53,968 bases of DNA, taken from assembly GCA_045658305.1 (NCBI GenBank), contig JAZOUT010000119.1, forward strand, positions 1 to 53,968. The letters are read 5' to 3'. Made by a program: the position numbers and the translations under genes. Every line of letters starts with the position of its first letter. Positions within the stretch are counted from its first letter, which is position 1. Under the pieces are notes generated by a model, which worked only from the letters and a program-made list of their open reading frames with translations, ran no database searches and was not told where the DNA came from. Positions 24,940 through 31,978 of the stretch are shown here, piece after piece. The DNA is from Aphodosoma sp045658305 (lineage in GTDB: Bacteria > Bacteroidota > Bacteroidia > Bacteroidales > Paludibacteraceae).

Positions 24940-25092
24940 TTATGGTATCATATCGAGCATTTCGTCGTCAAAAGCATCATAATCTTCGGGAAAATCAGCA
25001 CCTTGTATCAATTCGTCAAGGTCTTTATTCTCGTTTTTAATGCTTTCGTAATCAGTTGGTTCTGCTAAGTTTACGTGTATGTGATGTATCAT
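24940..25092 (-). CDS. small acidic 50-residue protein upstream of dsbD (candidate)
   Basis: ATG at 25092 opens a 50-codon frame ending in TAA. The product starts MIHHIHVNLAEPTDYESIKN and is strongly acidic towards the end (DADF, PEDYDAFDDEMLDMIP); there are no Cys, no signal peptide and no membrane helix. A full promoter (TTG, 20 bases, TAATTTTG) stands 27 bases upstream, and no other promoter is visible between this frame and dsbD. It would therefore be the first cistron of the dsbD mRNA, 103 bases before dsbD. I do not recognise a family. It could also be a leader ORF or non-coding. Confidence 0.5.
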   Translation of the reverse strand: MIHHIHVNLAEPTDYESIKNENKDLDELIQGADFPEDYDAFDDEMLDMIP

Positions 25093-25118
25093 AAAAGCAT
25101 ATTTATACAATTTGGGTG

Positions 25119-25149
25119 CAAAATTAAGAAAAAATATTCATATACACAA
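25119..25149 (-). promoter_or_regulatory. promoter of the small ORF and dsbD
   Basis: On the - strand TAATTTTG (25126-25119) is a -7 element, with TTG (25149-25147) 20 bases upstream. The start site would be near 25114, leaving about 22 bases before the small ORF. Confidence 0.65.
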
Positions 25150-25159
25150 GAACTTAAAA

Positions 25160-25192
25160 TAATTCATAATTCATAATTTATAATTCATAATT
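25160..25192. repeat. AATTCAT heptamer repeat
   Basis: AATTCAT-AATTCAT-AATTTAT-AATTCAT-AATT, period 7. It directly abuts the cdaA -7 element. Confidence 0.8.
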
Positions 25193-25198
25193 TTTTTA

Positions 25199-25206
25199 TA
25201 AATTTG
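25199..25206 (+). promoter_or_regulatory. cdaA -7 element
   Basis: TAAATTTG. The -33 position is occupied by the heptamer array and has no TTTG. The element overlaps an in-frame TTG at 25204, which rules that codon out as the start of cdaA. Confidence 0.6.
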
Positions 25207-25233
25207 CAAAATGAACTAGTAACTATTTGGATT

Positions 25234-26019
25234 ATGCCTTTTGCATTTGGAATAAAAGATATTATTGATATATTGCTTGTCGCAATATTGCTTTATCAAG
25301 TATATCGTTTGATGAAGAATACGGGAACAATTAACATCTTCTTAGGTGTTATGGTTTTTGTGTTTTTGTGGTTTTTGATTGTTAAGGTGCTAAAATTAGG
25401 CTTGACAGGTGCGATTCTCAATCAAATTATTAGTGTTGGTGCTATTGCGTTGGTAGTTTTGTTTCAGAATGAGATACGAAAGTTTTTGTTGAAATTGGGT
25501 TCTCGTCGTAATTGGAAGTTTTATAAAAGTATTGCTAATATTATAAAAGGTAATGCAAATAAAGAGCAAGTACAGAGTTTTCCTGTAATGAAGTTGGTGT
25601 TGGCGTGCCGTAATATGTCAAGAACTAAAACTGGTGCATTGATTGTAATTGAGCGAGAAAATCCACTAACGGAGTATATAGAAAGTGGAGAACAAGTAAA
25701 AGCGGATATCAATACTCGATTGATTGAAAATATATTTTTTAAGAATAGTCCTCTTCATGATGGTGCAATGATTATTAGTAATAGTAGAATTGTGGCTGCA
25801 GGAGCAATTTTACCTGTGTCTAAAAATCCAAATATTCCTCGTCATCTTGGACTTCGTCATCGTGCGGCTATGGGTGTATCTGAAAAAGCAGATGCTTTGG
25901 TCATTATTGTTTCAGAAGAGACTGGGACTATTTCTATGGCTGTTGATGGCGTATATCGTCTTAATTTAACTGCAGAGGAGCTTGAGCGTAATTTAACTGA
26001 ACTTTTACAAAATAATTGA
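25234..26019 (+). CDS. cdaA: diadenylate cyclase CdaA
   Basis: Makes cyclic di-AMP from two ATP at the inner membrane. 261 residues from the ATG at 25234 (MPFAFGIKDIIDIL); the upstream TTG lies inside the promoter. Three N-terminal membrane helices (about 8-25, 33-52, 58-78) precede the DAC (DisA_N) domain with the catalytic motifs LHDGAMI near residue 170 and GLRHRAAMG near 205. In other bacteria the nucleotide controls potassium, osmotic balance and wall homeostasis. A PAS-domain gene follows after two bases, so the two are almost certainly co-translated. Confidence 0.95.
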   Translation: MPFAFGIKDIIDILLVAILLYQVYRLMKNTGTINIFLGVMVFVFLWFLIVKVLKLGLTGAILNQIISVGAIALVVLFQNEIRKFLLKLGSRRNWKFYKSIANIIKGNANKEQVQSFPVMKLVLACRNMSRTKTGALIVIERENPLTEYIESGEQVKADINTRLIENIFFKNSPLHDGAMIISNSRIVAAGAILPVSKNPNIPRHLGLRHRAAMGVSEKADALVIIVSEETGTISMAVDGVYRLNLTAEELERNLTELLQNN

Positions 26020-26021
26020 AT

Positions 26022-26351
26022 ATGGAACAATTAAGAAATGCAGGTTTTGCAATTACAATTTGCGATAAGGATGGAAAAATCCTTGATATGAATAATAAAT
26101 CTAAGCAAACATTTGCTAAGTATGGAGATATTATAGGTCGTTCGCTTTTTGAATTTCATCCACCTCGCGCTGCTGAAATATTGCGTGGGCTTCTCGAAAA
26201 TCATAATGTGAATGCTTATACTATCGAAAAAGAGGGATTGCATAAACTTATTTATCAAGTTCCTTGGTTTGAAGAGAACGGAGATTTTGGTGGATACGTA
26301 GAACTTTCGCTTGTAATTCCAGCAGAAATGCCACATTATGTACGTGGATAA
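26022..26351 (+). CDS. stand-alone PAS-domain protein
   Basis: 109 residues comprising essentially one PAS fold: GFAITICDKDGKILDMNNKS at the start, IIGRSLFEFHPP in the middle and ENGDFGGYVELSLVIP at the end. No output domain, signal peptide or membrane helix. It begins two bases after the cdaA stop and is closed by a strong terminator, so it is tied to c-di-AMP synthesis by position. It may sense a ligand or redox state and act by binding a partner such as CdaA; this is inference. Confidence 0.85.
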   Translation: MEQLRNAGFAITICDKDGKILDMNNKSKQTFAKYGDIIGRSLFEFHPPRAAEILRGLLENHNVNAYTIEKEGLHKLIYQVPWFEENGDFGGYVELSLVIPAEMPHYVRG

Positions 26352-26376
26352 AATACCAAATTTTATTAATAGAAGG

Positions 26377-26418
26377 AAACAATGGCTGTCAATGAATAAA
26401 TTGACAGCCATTGTTTTT
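26377..26418. terminator. bidirectional terminator PAS gene / winged-helix gene
   Basis: Perfect 17-bp stem: AAACAATGGCTGTCAAT pairs with ATTGACAGCCATTGTTT, loop GAATAA, T tracts on both strands. Confidence 0.92.
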
Positions 26419-26434
26419 ATAAGTGATAATTTTT

Positions 26435-26608
26435 TTATTTTGCAGTCCAGTAGCAACGTTTTGTAGAGATAATTTCGCCCTCTTCTTTGAGTTGTTTCAT
26501 TGCTTTATCTACGATTTTGCGGTCGAGACCTGAAAGTTCTGCTACTTTGCCAGCATTGATAGGTTCGCCAGCAGCTTTGATTGTTTCTAATACTTTTGCT
26601 TTTTCCAT
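26435..26608 (-). CDS. small winged-helix DNA-binding-like protein
   Basis: 57 residues from the ATG at 26608 (MEKAKVLETIKAAGEPINAG); upstream in-frame codons are repeat-derived and unlikely. The whole protein reads as a winged helix: helix 1 (KVLETIKAAG), helix 2 (AGKVAELSG), recognition helix (DRKIVDKAMKQLKEEG) and wing (EIISTKRCYWTAK). It follows the cca gene by 43 bases with a heptamer array between them. Targets unknown. Confidence 0.78.
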   Translation of the reverse strand: MEKAKVLETIKAAGEPINAGKVAELSGLDRKIVDKAMKQLKEEGEIISTKRCYWTAK

Positions 26609-26617
26609 AATATTTAT

Positions 26618-26645
26618 AAAGTTGAAAATTGAAAGTTGAAATTTT
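26618..26645. repeat. GTTGAAA heptamer repeat
   Basis: AAGTTGA-AAATTGA-AAGTTGA-AATTTTG between cca and the winged-helix gene, followed by an ATTATGCATTATGAAC remnant of the TGCATAA family. Confidence 0.65.
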
Positions 26646-26651
26646 GCAAAA

Positions 26652-28073
26652 TTATGCATTATGAACTGGAAACAGTCCTCGTTCGGCGGCTATTTTGATA
26701 AGAAGTTCTTTTGCAGCGTCGTGCTCGTTTGGTATTTCACCGTCTAATATTGCATCTTTTATTATAGCCTTCAATTCACCTATTATATTAGATGGCTCAA
26801 TGCCGAATATTTGCATGATTTCGATGCCATCGACTGGAGGCTGGAAGTTGCGGATGCGGTCGCGTTCTTCGAGTTCTTTAAGTTTTACTCTTACGAGATT
26901 GAAGTTATCGGAGAAGCGTTTCACCTTTTCTCGATTGGCACTCGTGATGTCGCACTCGCAGAGGAGCATGAGAGAGTCGATGTCATCGCCTGCATCGAAA
27001 AGTAGGCGTCTTACTGCCGAATCTGTCACCTCGTCTTCGCTGAGTACGATAGGACGCATATGCAAATCCACCATCTTTTGCACGAACTTCATAGGCTCGC
27101 CGAGTGGCAATTTCAATCTTTTAAATATACCTGGCACCATGCGTTGCCCGAGATAGTTGTGGTTGCGGAATGTCCATCCATGCTCATCGTCCCACTGTTT
27201 GCTGGCAGGTTTACCTATGTCGTGGAGCAATGCTCCCCAGCGAAGCCATAAATCGTCGCTTTTTTCTGCTACTGAGTCTAATACCTTGAGTGTATGTAGA
27301 AATACATCTTTATGTGCTCTCTCTCCTCGTTTTTCAACACCTTTTAGTCGGTCGAGTTCGGGGAATATTTTAGCCAACAGGCCCGATTGTTCCAATAGCA
27401 TCAATCCGATTGATGGCTTTGGCGAACGCATTATTTTGTTTAATTCGTCAATTATGCGTTCTTTTGTGATTATCTCAATTCTGTCGCAATTACGATAAAT
27501 AGCATCAAATGTTTCGGGATAGATTGTGAATTGTAGTTGCGATGCAAATCTCACTGCGCGCATCATTCTCAGTGGGTCATCGCTGAATGTGATGTCTGGG
27601 TCGAGTGGTGTGCGGAGTATTTTCGCTTCCATATCTGCCAATCCTCCGAATGGGTCAACCAATTCCCCAAATCTATCTTTGTTGAGGCATAGAGCCAAAG
27701 CATTCACTGTGAAGTCGCGACGATTTTGGTCGTCTTGTAGTGTGCCTTCTGTCACGATAGGGTTGCGACTATCACGATTGTAACTCTCGCTTCGTGCGCC
27801 AACAAACTCTACTTCAATATTTTTTTTCTTTACTTGTGCTGTTCCGTAGGTCTTGAATACCGACAAAAATGCGCCTTTGCCGAGTTTATGTGAAAAGGCT
27901 TTTGCCATCTCTATACCGCTACCAACCACCACAACATCAATATCTTTTGATGGGCGTTGCAATAGTATATCACGCACGTATCCCCCGATGATATAAGCCT
28001 CTAAGCCTAATTCATCGGCAGTTTCGCACAATAGCGCAAACACCTTATCTTGTAAATGCTCTTTTAAGTTCAT
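26652..28073 (-). CDS. cca: CCA tRNA nucleotidyltransferase with HD domain
   Basis: Adds or repairs the 3' CCA of tRNAs (poly(A) polymerase family). 473 residues. The head domain has GGYVRDILLQRPSKDIDVVVVG near residue 30, which gives the GG and DxD metal-binding motifs, and RRDFTVNAL near 140. The neck and body domains follow, and the HD domain has GALLHDIGKP near 290. The tRNA-Met gene in this window lacks encoded CCA, consistent with this enzyme being needed. Its ATG overlaps the rlmD stop by four bases (ATGA). Confidence 0.93.
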   Translation of the reverse strand: MNLKEHLQDKVFALLCETADELGLEAYIIGGYVRDILLQRPSKDIDVVVVGSGIEMAKAFSHKLGKGAFLSVFKTYGTAQVKKKNIEVEFVGARSESYNRDSRNPIVTEGTLQDDQNRRDFTVNALALCLNKDRFGELVDPFGGLADMEAKILRTPLDPDITFSDDPLRMMRAVRFASQLQFTIYPETFDAIYRNCDRIEIITKERIIDELNKIMRSPKPSIGLMLLEQSGLLAKIFPELDRLKGVEKRGERAHKDVFLHTLKVLDSVAEKSDDLWLRWGALLHDIGKPASKQWDDEHGWTFRNHNYLGQRMVPGIFKRLKLPLGEPMKFVQKMVDLHMRPIVLSEDEVTDSAVRRLLFDAGDDIDSLMLLCECDITSANREKVKRFSDNFNLVRVKLKELEERDRIRNFQPPVDGIEIMQIFGIEPSNIIGELKAIIKDAILDGEIPNEHDAAKELLIKIAAERGLFPVHNA

Positions 28074-29479
28074 TTCAATTCCAATCTTACCACATTTTCT
28101 ACATGGTGTGTATGTGGGAACATATCCACTGGTTGCACGGCTGTTACTTTATATTTCACATCCAACATTTGCAAATCGCGTGCCTGAGTGGCTGGGTTAC
28201 AACTTACATACACAATGCGTTTAGGCTCAGCGTTCAATATTACGTTTATTACATCTTCGTGCATGCCTGCGCGTGGTGGGTCGGTGATGATTACGTCTGG
28301 GCGACCATACTCTTTGATGAATTTGTCGGTCAATATATCTTTCATATCGCCCGCAAAAAACAAAGTATTGTCGATTCCATTTATTGCTGAGTTCACTTTT
28401 GCATCTTCAATAGCCTCTGGCACATACTCAATACCAATGACTTGGCGTGCTTTGCGACTTACGAAGTTCGCAATTGTTCCTGTGCCTGTATAGAGGTCAT
28501 ACACCAACTCTTCGCCTGTCAATTCTGCAAAATTGCGTGCTACCTTATATAATTCGTATGCCTGTTCAGAGTTAGTTTGATAGAATGACTTAGGTCCGAT
28601 TTTGAAGCGGAGACCTTCCATTTCTTCGTATATAGCCTCTTCGCCTTTGAAGCAAACAATCTCTTGGTCGGTGATAGTGTCGTTGCATTTCGAGTTAATC
28701 ACATATAGCAACGCAGTGATTTGTGGGAACATATCTGCCAAATGTTGTAATAATGCCACTCTTTCTGCCTCATCTTCGTGGAAGAATACCACCACCACCA
28801 TCAATTCGCCTGTCGAAGTAGTACGAATCATCAACGTGCGGAGGAAACCCTCTTGATTGCGCAAGTCGAAGAATGTCAAGCCTTTTTCTTGTGCATAGCG
28901 ACGTATTTCGTTGCGTATTTGGTTTGATATATCATCTTGTAGCCAGCATTTGTTGATGTCCAACACCTTATCGAACATACCAGGAATATGGAATCCAACG
29001 CCATTCAACTCCTCTGGCTTATGCTCTTTTTGCATATCTTCCATTGTGAGCCATTTGCGGTTGCTGAAGGTGTACTCGAGTTTGTTGCGGTAGAAATATG
29101 TTTTTTCTGAACCAAGGATAGGTGATGTTTCTGGCAATTCGATGTGGCCGAGGCGAGTGAGGTTATCAACTACCTGTTTTTGTTTGTAGCGGATTTGTTC
29201 GTCGTAAGGTAGTATTTGCCATTTGCATCCACCGCAAGTGCCATAGTGTTCGCACACGGCATTGCAGCGTTTTTCGCTGTATGAGTGGAATTTGATGACA
29301 CGACCTTCCATGTAGTTTTTTTTCTTTTTGAAGATTTGGAGGTCGACCACATCGCCAGGTACGGCATATTGAGTGAAAATAACCATATCATCGACCTTGG
29401 CAATAGCTTTGCCTTCGGCAGCGACATCGGTTATTGTAACTTCGTAGAAAATAGGTAGTTGTTTTTGTTTGCGAGCCAT
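28070..29479 (-). CDS. rlmD: 23S rRNA (uracil-C5)-methyltransferase, RlmD/RumA family
   Basis: SAM-dependent enzyme that methylates a uracil C5 in 23S rRNA (U1939 in E. coli). 469 residues: a TRAM domain (about 1-65), iron-sulfur cysteines in CNAVCEHYGTCGGC near 75, the SAM site DLYTGTGTIANF near 325, DPPRAGMHED near 400 and the catalytic Cys in VSCNPATQARDL near 430. The exact target base is assigned by family. It is translationally coupled to cca. Confidence 0.92.
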   Translation of the reverse strand: MARKQKQLPIFYEVTITDVAAEGKAIAKVDDMVIFTQYAVPGDVVDLQIFKKKKNYMEGRVIKFHSYSEKRCNAVCEHYGTCGGCKWQILPYDEQIRYKQKQVVDNLTRLGHIELPETSPILGSEKTYFYRNKLEYTFSNRKWLTMEDMQKEHKPEELNGVGFHIPGMFDKVLDINKCWLQDDISNQIRNEIRRYAQEKGLTFFDLRNQEGFLRTLMIRTTSTGELMVVVVFFHEDEAERVALLQHLADMFPQITALLYVINSKCNDTITDQEIVCFKGEEAIYEEMEGLRFKIGPKSFYQTNSEQAYELYKVARNFAELTGEELVYDLYTGTGTIANFVSRKARQVIGIEYVPEAIEDAKVNSAINGIDNTLFFAGDMKDILTDKFIKEYGRPDVIITDPPRAGMHEDVINVILNAEPKRIVYVSCNPATQARDLQMLDVKYKVTAVQPVDMFPHTHHVENVVRLELK

Positions 29480-29516
29480 ATTTAGTTTGATTTTTTGTGC
29501 ATATTATTACAATTTG

Positions 29517-29548
29517 CAAAGATAATAAAAAAAAATTATACATCCAAT
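29517..29548 (-). promoter_or_regulatory. rlmD-cca promoter
   Basis: On the - strand ATTG (29548-29545), 20 bases, then TATCTTTG (29524-29517). The leader would be about 34 bases. Confidence 0.75.
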
Positions 29549-29612
29549 ATTTAGAAAATAAAATGAGTTTTGAGTTTAAAAGAGTGTGTTGTGTTGTTGT
29601 TGTGTAGGTATT

Positions 29613-29680
29613 ATTATAGTATGTTTATACTATGTTTATAGTATATTTATAGTATATTTATCATATATTTATAGTATATT
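29613..29680. repeat. 11-bp repeat array 2
   Basis: About six units of TAGTATATTTA type (with TACTATGTTTA and TCATATATTTA variants), exactly 11 bp apart, between divergent promoters as in array 1. Confidence 0.85.
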
Positions 29681-29741
29681 AAAGTTTAGGAGATGTTAGG
29701 GAGCTTTGATGGTTTAGTTGCAAAAGTTATTGGTGAAAATA

Positions 29742-29773
29742 TTTGCATAAGTCGTTAGTATTTTGTATTTTTG
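29742..29773 (+). promoter_or_regulatory. promoter of the coiled-coil membrane protein
   Basis: TTTG at 29742-29745, 20 bases, TATTTTTG at 29766-29773. It fixes the start codon at 29821, since the in-frame TTG at 29743 lies inside the promoter. Confidence 0.75.
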
Positions 29774-29820
29774 CAGACGAATTGAGGAGTGTGTATTTTA
29801 TAGTAAAATTATTAGTTGTT

Positions 29821-30321
29821 ATGGAAGATTTTATTGAAATAATATTTTATGTTGTGATTCTGGTGCTTTCGGGTATTGGGTCGTTAATGAAAAATAGGAA
29901 GAAACAGGAGAAGACGGAGTCTGCGCCTAAGCAGGAGATGTGGTCGGCTGAGTCGGAATTGGAGGGTGAGGTTGTGGATGAGAATGTGTCTGAGGTGGAG
30001 GAGGAGAATGAATTAGTGCGTATGTTGAGAGAGGCGGCAGCGGCAGCTGAGGCTCAGCAGCGTGAAAAAGAGGCGTTGGAACAACGACAACGTGACGAGG
30101 AGTTGCGTCGGAGAGAGTTGGCCGAGAAGGCGAGAAAAGCAGAATTGCTCCGTCTTGAAAGGGAGAGGGAGCTTGCAAAACAGCCGGCAAAGGTTGAAAA
30201 TAAGAATTTAGATGTCGATAATGTCGAGGATAATTCGGTTTTAGGGCTGGATTTGTCGGATGTGAATGAGGTAAGAAGGGCATTTATAGCATCGGAGATA
30301 CTTAATAAAAGGTATTCTTGA
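29821..30321 (+). CDS. membrane-anchored coiled-coil protein, conserved unknown
   Basis: 166 residues: one N-terminal membrane helix (about 5-22), an acidic stretch (about 40-60), and a long charged coiled coil rich in Glu, Arg and Ala (about 68-125). A short conserved-looking C-terminus follows (DVNEVRRAFIASEILNKRYS). The ending resembles small Bacteroidales proteins of unknown function, from memory. The helix has no signal-cleavage site, so the bulk is probably cytoplasmic or periplasmic with a signal anchor. Confidence 0.75.
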   Translation: MEDFIEIIFYVVILVLSGIGSLMKNRKKQEKTESAPKQEMWSAESELEGEVVDENVSEVEEENELVRMLREAAAAAEAQQREKEALEQRQRDEELRRRELAEKARKAELLRLERERELAKQPAKVENKNLDVDNVEDNSVLGLDLSDVNEVRRAFIASEILNKRYS

Positions 30322-30382
30322 TGTGTATTTGTATTATTGTGGGTGTGTATTAGGTTAAAGATTTGTTGTTATGCCTCTAAAA

Positions 30383-30414
30383 TTTGCTCAGGTCAGAAAT
30401 AGTTGCTACCTTTG
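30383..30414 (+). promoter_or_regulatory. greA promoter
   Basis: TTTG at 30383-30386, 20 bases, TACCTTTG at 30407-30414. Confidence 0.8.
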
Positions 30415-30444
30415 CATTACCTAAACGAGGGGTATAAGAAATAT

Positions 30445-30485
30445 GGGAGATCCAATCTGTAAAAAGGTTGGGTTTCTCCTTTGTT
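30445..30485 (+). promoter_or_regulatory. attenuator-like hairpin in the greA leader
   Basis: GGAGA-T-CCAATCT, loop GTAAAA, AGGTTGG-GTT-TCTCC, then TTTGTTATT. It lies about 30 bases after the predicted start site and about 105 bases before the start codon, as a premature terminator would. Confidence 0.55.
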
Positions 30486-30590
30486 ATTATGTAATAAATG
30501 ATAATGAGTAGTTGTTGATTATCAGCGAAATTTATTGTTTATTGAATAGGATTACTAATCATTATTAACTAATAATTATTATTGAAAATT

Positions 30591-31061
30591 ATGGCTGTAA
30601 CTTACATGACCGAAGAAGGTTACAAGAAATTGATTGATCAAATTAAACAATTAGAATCTGTTGAACGTCCACGTATTTCGGCGCAAATTGCAGAAGCGCG
30701 CGACAAGGGAGATTTGAGTGAAAATGCTGAATATGATGCAGCAAAAGAGGCACAGGGTTTGCTTGAGATGAAAATTGCTCAATTGAAGGATACTCTTGCG
30801 AATGCACGTATTCTTGATGAGTCGATGGTGTCGGCTGATTCAATTCAAATTCTTTCGAAAGTAAGAGTAAAAGACCAAAAATCGGGTCGCGAAATGAATT
30901 ATATGTTGGTGTCGGAGAATGAGGCAAATATTCGTGAGGGTAAATTAGCTGTGACTACACCAATAGCGAAGGCATTGATGGGTAAAAAAGTGGGTGATAT
31001 AGCTGAAGCTAAAGTTCCTGCTGGTACGTTGATGCTTGAAATTCTTGAAATTTCAATTTAA
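30591..31061 (+). CDS. greA: transcription elongation factor GreA
   Basis: Rescues backtracked RNA polymerase by stimulating transcript cleavage. 156 residues from the ATG at 30591; the in-frame TTG at 30582 is unlikely. The N-terminal antiparallel coiled coil carries the acidic tip in GDLSENAEYDAAKE near residues 40-53. The C-terminal FKBP-like domain has MGKKVGDIAEAKVPAG near 130. It has its own promoter and a long structured leader. Confidence 0.97.
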   Translation: MAVTYMTEEGYKKLIDQIKQLESVERPRISAQIAEARDKGDLSENAEYDAAKEAQGLLEMKIAQLKDTLANARILDESMVSADSIQILSKVRVKDQKSGREMNYMLVSENEANIREGKLAVTTPIAKALMGKKVGDIAEAKVPAGTLMLEILEISI

Positions 31062-31067
31062 TATAGA

Positions 31068-31161
31068 TATAAGAAATAAGTTGTAAGTCGTAAGAATTTT
31101 TATTTTGGTCTTTTATGCCGAATGGTTCTTGCTACTTACTACTTGCTACTAACTACTAAAT
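31068..31161. repeat. paired heptamer repeats between greA and HIT gene
   Basis: TAAGAAA-TAAGTTG-TAAGTCG-TAAG (31068-31096) and TTGCTAC-TTACTAC-TTGCTAC-TAACTAC (about 31128-31156) have a 7-bp period and are partly complementary, so the RNA could fold with a 30-base loop. The array ends four bases before the HIT gene start. Confidence 0.7.
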
Positions 31162-31162
31162 T

Positions 31163-31564
31163 ATGACTATTTTCACAAGAATTATAAACGGAGAAATTCC
31201 TTGCTACAAAGTGGCAGAGAATGAACATTTTTTTGCATTTCTTGATATTGCGCCAATGACAAAAGGGCATACTCTTGTTATTCCTAAGTTTGAGGCTGAT
31301 AACGAAGGTGATTATATCTTCGATATGGATGATGAAATGTATGCTGGTTTGATGATGTTTGCAAAGCAAGTAGCTAAAGCTATTGAGGCAGCGGTGCCTT
31401 GTAAAAGAGTAGGTGTAGCGGTTATGGGAATGGAGGTGCCACATGTACATGTACACTTAATTCCTATGAATTCGGAAAAAGATATGGTGATTTCTAATCC
31501 AAAACTTAAACTTGAAGCATCGGAAATGGCTGAAATTGCTGCTAATATTGCTGCTAAATTGTAA
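31163..31564 (+). CDS. HIT family protein
   Basis: 133 residues with the histidine triad HVHVHLIP near residue 95, the catalytic site of nucleoside-phosphoramidate or dinucleotide-polyphosphate hydrolases, and the N-terminal FTRIINGEIPCYKVAE typical of HinT-like proteins. A cytoplasmic hydrolase of AMP-linked substrates is expected; the true substrate is unknown. It lies about 100 bases downstream of greA. Confidence 0.94.
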   Translation: MTIFTRIINGEIPCYKVAENEHFFAFLDIAPMTKGHTLVIPKFEADNEGDYIFDMDDEMYAGLMMFAKQVAKAIEAAVPCKRVGVAVMGMEVPHVHVHLIPMNSEKDMVISNPKLKLEASEMAEIAANIAAKL

Positions 31565-31622
31565 TTTAATGTGCAGATTACCAATATTTTGATGTGTTTA
31601 TTGTAAAAAATATATCAAAATA

Positions 31623-31654
31623 TTTGGTAGTTTCGTTAAAAATGCGTAACTTTG
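31623..31654 (+). promoter_or_regulatory. tRNA-Met promoter
   Basis: TTTG at 31623-31626, 20 bases, TAACTTTG at 31647-31654. Confidence 0.82.
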
Positions 31655-31681
31655 CACTCGCTTTTTAAGGAAAGAAAGTAT

Positions 31682-31755
31682 GGCGGGATAGCTCAGTTGG
31701 TTAGAGCGTCGGATTCATAACCCGGAGGTCTCGAGTTCAATTCTCGATCCCGCTA
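31682..31755 (+). tRNA. tRNA-Met (CAU), elongator type
   Basis: Cloverleaf: acceptor GGCGGGA / TCCCGCT, D arm GCTC...GAGC, anticodon loop TTCATAA with CAU, T arm TCGAG-TTCAATT-CTCGA. The acceptor stem is not the initiator type. The anticodon stem TCGGA/CCCGG has an A-C mismatch next to the loop. CCA is not encoded (CAA follows the discriminator A). A CAU tRNA for Ile (lysidine-modified) is possible but less likely from the body sequence. Confidence 0.93.
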
Positions 31756-31760
31756 CAAGA

Positions 31761-31796
31761 AAGGTCAATTATCGGAAGATGATTGACCTTTTTTTG
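31761..31796 (+). terminator. tRNA terminator
   Basis: AAGGTCAAT / ATTGACCTT stem, then TTTTT. Confidence 0.82.
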
Positions 31797-31835
31797 TATT
31801 TCTTGTGTTAATTTGTGTTAAAAGTGGTATTTTGT

Positions 31836-31867
31836 ATTGCATAGTACAGAGTAAATGTGTAACTTTG
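31836..31867 (+). promoter_or_regulatory. SDR gene promoter
   Basis: ATTG at 31836-31839, 20 bases, TAACTTTG at 31860-31867. The transcript leader (about 107 bases) consists mostly of the heptamer array at 31882-31949. Confidence 0.75.
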
Positions 31868-31881
31868 CAGCGTGAATGAAA

Positions 31882-31949
31882 ATAAGGAGTAGGGAGTAAG
31901 GAACAGGGAGCAGGGAGTAGGGAATAAGGAAGAGGAAGTAGGGAGTGGG
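31882..31949. repeat. GGAGTAG heptamer repeat
   Basis: About nine units of GGAGTAG and variants (GGAGTAA, GGAACAG, GGAGCAG, GGAATAA, GGAAGAG), period 7. A related array lies at 33218-33290. Confidence 0.88.
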
Positions 31950-31978
31950 TTTTGTTTGGTATTTAATAAAATTGAGAT

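Larger units (their letters stand above)
24837..25233. other. divergent region dsbD / cdaA
   Basis: 397 bases holding a 50-codon ORF on the - strand (24940-25092), its promoter, a heptamer array of AATTCAT type (25160-25192) and the cdaA -7 element. Nothing else is recognisable. Confidence 0.65.
29480..29820. other. divergent region rlmD / coiled-coil gene
   Basis: 341 bases with the rlmD promoter, an 11-bp repeat array (29613-29680) with its tail (TGGTTTAGTTGCAAAAGTTA, about 29710-29729), and the promoter of the next gene. No gene seen. Confidence 0.7.
30322..30590 (+). promoter_or_regulatory. greA leader region
   Basis: 269 bases. The promoter (30383-30414) gives a leader of about 170 bases to the greA ATG. 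The first part carries a terminator-like hairpin; the rest is AT-rich with no other structure seen. Confidence 0.65.
31565..31978. other. intergenic region around tRNA-Met
   Basis: 414 bases with the tRNA promoter, tRNA-Met, its terminator, the SDR promoter and a GGAGTAG heptamer array. No protein gene. Confidence 0.75.

Noticed and set aside
25204..25233. TTG at 25204 as the cdaA start codon
   Set aside because: It overlaps the TAAATTTG promoter element; the ATG at 25234 leaves a normal leader and a typical CdaA N-terminus.
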